A stretch of 5,569 nt of DNA, taken from positions 1 to 5,569 of the forward strand of contig CAMPAT010000064.1 in NCBI GenBank assembly GCA_946633275.1, given 5' to 3'. This DNA comes from an uncultured Clostridia bacterium (GTDB lineage Bacteria; Bacillota; Clostridia; Oscillospirales; Acutalibacteraceae). Of the stretch, positions 1 through 4,209 are shown in pieces. Under the pieces are notes generated by a model, which was not told the DNA's origin, did no database searches, and was given only the letters and a program-made list of their open reading frames with translations. Every line of letters starts with the position of its first letter. The first letter of the stretch is position 1. The position numbers and the translations under genes were made by a program.

Positions 1-753
1 TACCGTGTACAGACGAAGGTAAACGGCAAGTGGAAAACGTACAAGGACACCAAGGACACCTCGTTCACCATTACAGGACTTGCTCCTGCTTCAACGACAA
101 CAGTCAGAGTAGGCACAATCAAAACGCTCGGCGGCAAGGATTACATCGGCAAGTCGTGCGCAGGAATTGATATGACTACCCTTCCGGACAAGGTAACGGG
201 AATAAAGAACGCTTACGTAAGCGTTAACAAAATCAAGCTTACCTGGACGAAGCAGACAGGCGCGTCGTACTACAATATTTACTTATATAATGAAAAGACG
301 GGAGCATACGACTACCTCCGTTCAACGACTGCAAATTCGGCTGAATTCCTCAAGCTGAAAACTAACGCAAAGTTCAAGTTTAAAATCCGCGCAGTTAAGA
401 CTATGAGCGACGGAACAAAGCTTTACGGTGCGAAGAGCGACGCCTTCACGACTTACACCTATCCTTCTATGCCGACGATAACATCAGCAACTTCAAAGGC
501 GGCAAAGAAAATAACAGTAAAATGGAAGAAGGTAAGCGGCGCTCACGGCTACCAGGTTGAATGGAGCACAAGCAAGAATTTCAAGTCAAACTTCCTTACG
601 AAAAACGTTGACTCCGCAAAAGCTGTTTCAAAGGTGATAACGACTTCAAAATCGAAGAAGACGTACTACGTCCGCGTAAGAAGCTATAGAAAGCACGGAA
701 AAACAAAGGTTTACTCCTACTGGAGCAAAACGCTCAAAGTTAAAACTAAATAA
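1..753 (+). CDS. Fibronectin type III repeat protein, 3' part (5' end outside window)
   Basis: The frame is open from base 1, so this is the C-terminal 250 residues of a longer protein. The ATG at 172 falls inside a continuous repeat array and is not the start. Three FN3-like beta-sandwich modules can be read: the tail of one (residues 1-57), a full one (about 60-153, with KVTGIKNAYVSVNKIKLTW then FKIRAVKT), and a last one (about 154-250, with KKITVKWKKVSGAHGYQVEW then KKTYYVRVRS). The W-x(n)-Y and Y-x-[IV]-R-[AV] spacing is typical of bacterial FN3 domains on secreted or surface proteins. The tract is very Lys/Thr/Ser rich. It ends in KVKTK with no LPXTG anchor, dockerin or membrane helix. 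Any catalytic or binding domain would be upstream and cannot be seen, so function is unknown. The last module closely resembles one in the VanW-like protein on the other strand. A strong terminator follows 11 bases after the stop. Confidence 0.85.
   Translation, partial: YRVQTKVNGKWKTYKDTKDTSFTITGLAPASTTTVRVGTIKTLGGKDYIGKSCAGIDMTTLPDKVTGIKNAYVSVNKIKLTWTKQTGASYYNIYLYNEKTGAYDYLRSTTANSAEFLKLKTNAKFKFKIRAVKTMSDGTKLYGAKSDAFTTYTYPSMPTITSATSKAAKKITVKWKKVSGAHGYQVEWSTSKNFKSNFLTKNVDSAKAVSKVITTSKSKKTYYVRVRSYRKHGKTKVYSYWSKTLKVKTK
565..681 (+). repeat. FN3 core segment shared with the VanW-like protein
   Basis: This segment encodes STSKNFKSN (565-591) and KKTYYVRVR (655-681). Both peptides occur identically and in the same order in the second FN3 module of the minus-strand VanW-like gene (2413-2526). 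Codon choice differs at many positions, so the resemblance is at protein level rather than a recent DNA duplication. Confidence 0.7.
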
Positions 754-764
754 GAAGCAATAAT

Positions 765-797
765 AAGCCGAAAAGCGAAATGCTTTTCGGCTTTTTT
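765..797 (+). terminator. Intrinsic terminator of the FN3 repeat gene
   Basis: A perfect 12-bp stem (AAGCCGAAAAGC at 765-776 with GCTTTTCGGCTT at 782-793) encloses the loop GAAAT, and six T residues run through 792-797. It begins 11 bases after the stop codon at 753. The other strand has only an interrupted T-rich tail after the hairpin, so it should act mainly on plus-strand transcription. Confidence 0.93.
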
Positions 798-801
798 ACA
801 T

Positions 802-834
802 AAAAAGTCTCCCCCGACCGAAGCCGAGAGAGAC
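802..834 (-). terminator. Intrinsic terminator of thiT, UUCG tetraloop
   Basis: Read on the minus strand, GTCTCTCTCGGC (834-823), loop TTCG (822-819) and GTCGGGGGAGAC (818-807) form a 12-bp stem with three G-U pairs. It closes on the very stable C(UUCG)G tetraloop and is followed by TTTTT (806-802). It lies 29 bases after the thiT stop codon and only four bases from the T-tract of the opposing plus-strand terminator. Confidence 0.9.
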
Positions 835-845
835 AATATGGGGTC

Positions 846-862
846 AACTGCCTGTGGCAGTT
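846..862. other. Small hairpin just after the thiT stop codon
   Basis: AACTGCC (846-852) and GGCAGTT (856-862) are perfect inverted repeats around a 3-base loop. On the minus strand the arm begins two bases past the TAA stop of thiT. No T-tract follows on either strand, so it is not a terminator by itself. It could be an RNA 3'-end stabiliser upstream of the real terminator, or chance. Confidence 0.4.
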
Positions 863-863
863 A

Positions 864-1568
864 TTAACGGATTTCCGGATTATCGGTAATAGCTTTGTTA
901 ATCGGTTTGATTGACATAAGAATTACAAGGACGATAACGGTAATGAAAAGTTCGGGAATCATATAAAATCCGTTATAGACAAATGAGTAAATCTCAGCAA
1001 GGTACTGTCCCGAATGGTGCGCAAGGATGTTCTCAGAGAGCGAAGTAAGCATTGTGTCCATGCGACCGCCGTCAGCAAAATAATCTCCGAGGCCCTCAAA
1101 GAAGCCCTTTGCGTAATCTCCCCAAAGAAGGAAGCCGGATACAAAGTGCGCCGCAAATCTGAGTATTACTACAAAGCCGCCGCCGAGCGCAAGGGATACG
1201 GTATTGGCGCGAATTCTGTCTCTGAACACACCTGAAAAACCGAGCACGGTAAACGCTACGATATAGTCGAGAGCAGCCATAATCACGATTTTCATAACAG
1301 AGCCCTTAACGTCGCCTGAATCGTACATACCCGCAAAAGCCTGAGTAGTAGTAGCGCCGAGCACAGCCTGAAGTATGCTGAACATAAACGCAGAAAATAC
1401 TCCCCAGCGCGTACCGTACTTAAAGCCGACAATGATTACGGGGACCATACTTGCAAGCGTAATTGAACCTCCGAACGGCCATTCAAAAATCTTGACAAAA
1501 GAAAGAATAGTTCCCAGCGCAAGCAGAACGCCTGTTGTAGTAAGCATATTAGTCTTCTTAGTTGCCAT
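864..1568 (-). CDS. thiT: ThiT, thiamine-binding S component of an ECF transporter
   Basis: ThiT is the membrane S component that binds thiamine with high affinity. It works with the shared ECF energising module (EcfT plus two EcfA ATPases, not in this window). The 234-residue protein has about six hydrophobic segments (roughly 8-27, 35-52, 55-72, 92-115, 124-147, 200-220). Family landmarks are FEWPFGGSITLASMVP (28-43), LDY (100-102), the RFAAHFVSGFLLWGDYA stretch (137-153) and FVYNGFYMIPE (196-206). By family knowledge W30, H141, W149 and Y198/N199 match aromatic and polar residues that hold thiamine. Typical ThiT proteins are about 180-200 residues. The excess lies in a polar insertion of about 30 residues (about 155-193) between the last two helices. 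The ATG at 1568 is fixed by AGGAGG six bases upstream. The upstream TPP riboswitch independently supports the thiamine assignment. Confidence 0.92.
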   Translation of the reverse strand: MATKKTNMLTTTGVLLALGTILSFVKIFEWPFGGSITLASMVPVIIVGFKYGTRWGVFSAFMFSILQAVLGATTTQAFAGMYDSGDVKGSVMKIVIMAALDYIVAFTVLGFSGVFRDRIRANTVSLALGGGFVVILRFAAHFVSGFLLWGDYAKGFFEGLGDYFADGGRMDTMLTSLSENILAHHSGQYLAEIYSFVYNGFYMIPELFITVIVLVILMSIKPINKAITDNPEIR

Positions 1569-1574
1569 ATTTCT

Positions 1575-1580
1575 CCTCCT
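1575..1580 (-). promoter_or_regulatory. Ribosome binding site of thiT
   Basis: A perfect AGGAGG on the minus strand sits six bases before the ATG at 1568. It directly follows the U-rich tail of the attenuator and is not buried in that hairpin. This suggests control is mainly by transcription termination rather than by masking the ribosome site. Confidence 0.9.
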
Positions 1581-1622
1581 ATAAAATATAATAAGCCCCT
1601 GTACCGAAAGATACAGGGGCTT
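1581..1622 (-). terminator. Riboswitch-controlled attenuator terminator in the thiT leader
   Basis: On the minus strand AAGCCCCTGTA (1622-1612), loop TCTTTCGG (1611-1604) and TACAGGGGCTT (1603-1593) form a perfect 11-bp stem. A U-rich but interrupted tail (ATTATATTTTAT, 1592-1581) follows. It lies between the TPP aptamer and the thiT ribosome binding site, the usual place for the expression platform of an OFF-type TPP riboswitch. Its 5' arm is also complementary to CAGGGG in the aptamer (1707-1702), which gives a possible antiterminator. Confidence 0.9.
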
Positions 1623-1632
1623 TATTTATTAT

Positions 1633-1712
1633 CTCGTCTTGACGGCTCGCATTACCGAACCTCTTGGCGGGTATATTCTCAGCCCCGGATTTACCGGAGC
1701 ACCCCTGACATC
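1633..1712 (-). ncRNA. TPP riboswitch (THI element) aptamer
   Basis: On the minus strand the conserved THI-box core reads in order. GGGGT (1705-1701) begins P2. P3 is GCTCCGG/CCGGGGC (1700-1694 with 1688-1682) around a five-base loop. CTGAGA, the thiamine-pyrimidine pocket, is at 1682-1677. ACCC (1672-1669) closes P2. P5 is GGTTCG/CGAGCC (1661-1656 with 1649-1644) around GTAATG, matching the family's TAATG loop. The P4 strands differ from the usual CCTGAT...CGTAGGG pattern, and P1 is weak (TGTC with GACG, one wobble). High TPP should stabilise the aptamer and let the downstream terminator form, switching thiT off. Recognition rests on motifs read by eye; a covariance-model search would settle the exact ends. 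Confidence 0.87.
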
Positions 1713-1716
1713 GTTT

Positions 1717-1745
1717 ATTCTACTCTTGCGTCGGCGTAATGTCAA
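1717..1745 (-). promoter_or_regulatory. Sigma-A promoter of thiT
   Basis: On the minus strand TTGACA (1745-1740, perfect -35) and TAGAAT (1722-1717, -10) are separated by 17 bases, the optimal spacing. Transcription would start near 1710-1712, so the TPP aptamer begins essentially at the 5' end of the RNA. The promoter lies 37 bases beyond the stop of the VanW-like gene, so thiT has its own transcript. Confidence 0.88.
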
Positions 1746-1782
1746 TACACTAACGGCAAGTTTGTATAAAGTTCATTAAATT

Positions 1783-3438
1783 TTAATAATACGAACGTGT
1801 TGTATAGTTAACTTTGCCGCCTGCATATCTGCGAAGCGTGAAGGACTTGCCCTTCTTCGAAACCTTAAGAGTCACCTTCTTATGCTTTGCTGCAGTGCAG
1901 GTATAAAACGCGCACTGAACCTTCTGGTCTTCAAGCCACATTCTAATCATAATCGGATGGTTGGTATTATTCCTGAACTTAAAGTCCTGCGAGCCGTAGT
2001 AAACGGTAGCGTCGCGGCCGAGCTTGCCGTAATGCACGCGCTGAGAATGCTGATGTCTCTCAACAATCTGCATATTGGCAACGAGCGCCGTATTAAACAC
2101 AGTTGAAGCAACCTGACATACGCCGCCGCCGTAGCTCTGAATAACCTCGTTTGCGCCGCGGAAGGTAGAAGCCTTCTTATAGCCCTTGCTTGCCGACCTT
2201 ACGCCTACAGTCTTGTTAAACGAGAACACCTCGCCGGGATAAATGATTGTGCCGTTAATCGCCTTGCAGGCAATGCGAAGGTTATTATTACGCGCAGGCT
2301 TGTTCGGATAATGGATTGCGTGTTTTGCGTAAAGATAGCTGTAATTCGTCGTAGCCTTATTGCTCCACTCACCGTTTGCAGCCTGTTTGTTGTTATTGTA
2401 AAGATTACGCGCTCTTACACGCACATAATACGTCTTCTTATTCTTCGGGATAGTGATATTCTTCGACTTAAGGTCTTTTGAAACATACACATTCTTAACA
2501 TTGCTCTTAAAGTTTTTGCTCGTAGAATACTGAAGGTGGTAATCGTCGCAGGTAACCTTCTCCCACTTGACGGTAAGCGTTTTACCATTCTTCGACTTGC
2601 CTACTGCAGTAAGCTTAACCTTTTTCGGATTTGTCGCGTTAAGGAATACATCGCTGAAATCACCGAAAACGTCGCCGTTATTATGCGAAAACGCTCTGAT
2701 TTTGAAGTAATTGTCGCTGCTCTGGCTGAGGCTGTAAGCAGTACCCTCTGCAGCAGAAACTGTTGCGCGGTGCTTAACGTTTCCGCCGTCCTTGTCGCAG
2801 GTGTAAATCTGGTACCCGTCAACGCCTGCCTGAGCATTCCACGCGAGAGTGATGTTATATACATTTCTCTTCTTTACGTAAATGCCTGTAACCTTGCTCG
2901 GATAAACATTAATGCTGATATTCTTCGTACCTTTAAAGTTACCCTTGCCCGTATAAGTTGCAGTACCTAAGTGAGAGCCGACCTTATTAATATTGCTGAA
3001 AGATACTGTATAATCAGTACCTTCCTTAAGCACCTTATTGCCGAAAGTAACCTCGTAAGCAGAGCCGCTGCCTACAGTCGCCTTCTTAATTCCGCGGAAT
3101 TTTGCCGCAGAGATATCAGCAGGATTAATCTTGAACACCTTGTCTGCAGTACCCGTATATCCGTCAATACCTGTAACAGTAACCTTCGCTGAAGAAGTTA
3201 CGTTGATATTATCGGAATAAGTGAGGCTGTAATCGGAGTTCTCGGTAAGAGTTGTGCCGCCGTCCTTAACCGTAACAACAGGCTTGATTTCCGAGCCGGT
3301 ATAAGCATATTCGCTCTGCGCAAGCTGGATATCTGCTTCTGCGATATCCTTAGCAGGAACGGCGCTTGCCGAAAACGCGCCGAAGGTGCTTACCGTAAGC
3401 ATTACTGCCGCGCATAAAAGACTGATAGTTCTTTTCAT
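1783..3438 (-). CDS. Secreted Ig-like/FN3/VanW-domain protein
   Basis: This 551-residue exported protein begins with a signal peptide (residues 1-26: KR, then ISLLCAAVMLTV, cleavage near ASA-VP). Two related Ig-like modules follow (about 34-105 and 110-178), each with a [SD]DY-[ST]-[LV]-[ST]-[YF]-S-[DN] strand and a G-x-Y/F-x-GT turn. Two FN3 modules come next (about 180-268 and 271-366). The VanW domain (about 383-510) shows NLRIACKAINGTIIYPGEVF, FSFNKTVGVR, the invariant GGGVCQVAST around C441, ERHQHSQRVHYG and the DATVYYGSQDFKF block. A basic tail (515-551) ends the protein. VanW domains occur widely in Gram-positive envelope proteins. Their biochemical role is unsettled, and this is not evidence of vancomycin resistance. 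There is no G5 or transpeptidase-like domain. A GGGGGAC ribosome site precedes the ATG. The gene starts 18 bases after araD and shows no terminator of its own. Confidence 0.9.
   Translation of the reverse strand: MKRTISLLCAAVMLTVSTFGAFSASAVPAKDIAEADIQLAQSEYAYTGSEIKPVVTVKDGGTTLTENSDYSLTYSDNINVTSSAKVTVTGIDGYTGTADKVFKINPADISAAKFRGIKKATVGSGSAYEVTFGNKVLKEGTDYTVSFSNINKVGSHLGTATYTGKGNFKGTKNISINVYPSKVTGIYVKKRNVYNITLAWNAQAGVDGYQIYTCDKDGGNVKHRATVSAAEGTAYSLSQSSDNYFKIRAFSHNNGDVFGDFSDVFLNATNPKKVKLTAVGKSKNGKTLTVKWEKVTCDDYHLQYSTSKNFKSNVKNVYVSKDLKSKNITIPKNKKTYYVRVRARNLYNNNKQAANGEWSNKATTNYSYLYAKHAIHYPNKPARNNNLRIACKAINGTIIYPGEVFSFNKTVGVRSASKGYKKASTFRGANEVIQSYGGGVCQVASTVFNTALVANMQIVERHQHSQRVHYGKLGRDATVYYGSQDFKFRNNTNHPIMIRMWLEDQKVQCAFYTCTAAKHKKVTLKVSKKGKSFTLRRYAGGKVNYTTRSYY
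2413..2526 (-). repeat. FN3 core segment shared with the plus-strand FN3 protein
   Basis: Residues 305-342 of the VanW-like protein carry STSKNFKSN (2526-2500) and KKTYYVRVR (2439-2413). Both are identical to peptides in the last FN3 module of the gene at 1-753. Spacing between the two motifs is similar (20 versus 21 residues), so the modules are paralogous. Confidence 0.7.
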
Positions 3439-3443
3439 TTTCT

Positions 3444-3450
3444 GTCCCCC
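3444..3450 (-). promoter_or_regulatory. Ribosome binding site of the VanW-like gene
   Basis: GGGGGAC on the minus strand lies five bases before the ATG at 3438, within the 18-base gap after the araD stop codon. It is weaker than the thiT site. No promoter fits in this gap, which favours cotranscription or translational coupling with araD. Confidence 0.6.
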
Positions 3451-3456
3451 ATATTG

Positions 3457-4167
3457 TTATTTTGATTGACCGTAGTAAGCATTCTTGCCGTGCTTACGCT
3501 GGTAATGTTTATTAAGAAGATAGTTCTCAATACCTATATCGGAATTATCGCTGAGAGAAGCGACGCTCTCGGTACGGTACGCCATCTTAGCTACCTCCTC
3601 GAGAATGAGCGCGTTATCTACTGCGGAAAAGGCGTCCTTGCCCCAGGTAAACGGCCCGTGACGGTGAATAAGCACCGCCGGGCATTCAGCAGGACTGATA
3701 CCGCGTTTTGCAAATTCTTCAACAATTACCTTGCCTGTATTAAGCTCGTACTCGCCGTTGACCTCGTCCTCGCTGAGTCCGCGTGTACAGGGAACTGCGC
3801 CGTTTGCAAAATCGGCGTGAGTCGTGCCGTAAGCAGGGATATCGCGTCCTGCCTGCGCCCACGCGCAAGCCCACGGAGAATGAGTATGAACTATTCCGCC
3901 GATGTTCTCAAACTTCCTGTAAAGCTCAAGATGTGTCGGAGTGTCCGACGACGGATTGAGCTCGCCCTCAACCTTATTTCCGCGAAGGTCCATAACTACC
4001 ATATCGTCGGCAGTCATGGTGCTGTAAGGCACGCCCGACGGTTTGATTACGAACAGTCCGCGCTCTCTGTCTATACCCGAAACATTACCCCAGGTAAGCA
4101 CAACGAGATTATAGTCAACAAGCCTGAGATTTGCTTCAAAAACCTTCTTCTTTAATTCTTCCAACAT
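3457..4167 (-). CDS. araD: L-ribulose-5-phosphate 4-epimerase
   Basis: AraD interconverts L-ribulose 5-phosphate and D-xylulose 5-phosphate by a retro-aldol/aldol mechanism at a zinc site. This is the last step of bacterial L-arabinose catabolism, in the cytoplasm. The 236 residues match the family's usual ~231. The class II aldolase fold landmarks are all present: TWGNVSG (25-31), IKPSGVPY (41-48) for phosphate binding, NPSSDTPTH (71-79), VHTHS (93-97) with zinc ligands H94 and H96, HAD (117-119) with the catalytic-acid candidate D119, IHRHGPF (167-173) with zinc ligand H170, and the C-terminal [10 protein letters not shown] (225-234) with the catalytic tyrosine. Assignments follow the characterised E. 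coli enzyme. It lies 42 bases downstream of araA on the same strand, so the two are probably one operon. An AAAGGA site about 10 bases upstream supports the ATG at 4167. The protein appears intact. Confidence 0.97.
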   Translation of the reverse strand: MLEELKKKVFEANLRLVDYNLVVLTWGNVSGIDRERGLFVIKPSGVPYSTMTADDMVVMDLRGNKVEGELNPSSDTPTHLELYRKFENIGGIVHTHSPWACAWAQAGRDIPAYGTTHADFANGAVPCTRGLSEDEVNGEYELNTGKVIVEEFAKRGISPAECPAVLIHRHGPFTWGKDAFSAVDNALILEEVAKMAYRTESVASLSDNSDIGIENYLLNKHYQRKHGKNAYYGQSK

Positions 4168-4177
4168 ATGTATTTTA

Positions 4178-4183
4178 TCCTTT
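4178..4183 (-). promoter_or_regulatory. Ribosome binding site of araD
   Basis: AAAGGA on the minus strand lies about ten bases before the ATG at 4167, in the 42-base A/T-rich gap after the araA stop. The distance is slightly long but acceptable. It supports independent translation initiation of araD. Confidence 0.6.
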
Positions 4184-4209
4184 TACTTCCAAAAGTCAAG
4201 AAAAACTTT

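Noticed and set aside
172..753. ATG at 172 as the start of the FN3 repeat gene
   Set aside because: The frame is open to base 1 and the upstream 57 codons read as another FN3 module, with no ribosome site before 172. The gene is simply cut by the window edge.
846..862. Hairpin after the thiT stop codon as a terminator
   Set aside because: It has a 7-bp stem but no T-tract on either strand. The real thiT terminator is at 802-834.
2536..2970. 144-codon open frame on the plus strand inside the VanW-like gene
   Set aside because: It is antisense to clear FN3 and Ig-like coding sequence and lacks a credible start signal or domain.
1783..3438. VanW-like gene as a vancomycin resistance determinant
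   Set aside because: No van ligase, dehydrogenase, dipeptidase or two-component genes are present. VanW domains are common in non-resistant Gram-positive envelope proteins.
3466..4155. 229-codon open frame on the plus strand opposite araD
   Set aside because: It lies wholly antisense to a well-conserved enzyme gene, has no recognisable motif or ribosome site, and its composition follows the araD codons. It is a shadow frame.
4172..4199. Possible promoter for araD in the araA-araD gap (TTGACT, 16 bases, TAAAAT on the minus strand)
   Set aside because: The start site would fall at about the araD ATG, making the message leaderless and cutting off the AAAGGA ribosome site. The gap is A/T rich, so a chance match is likely.
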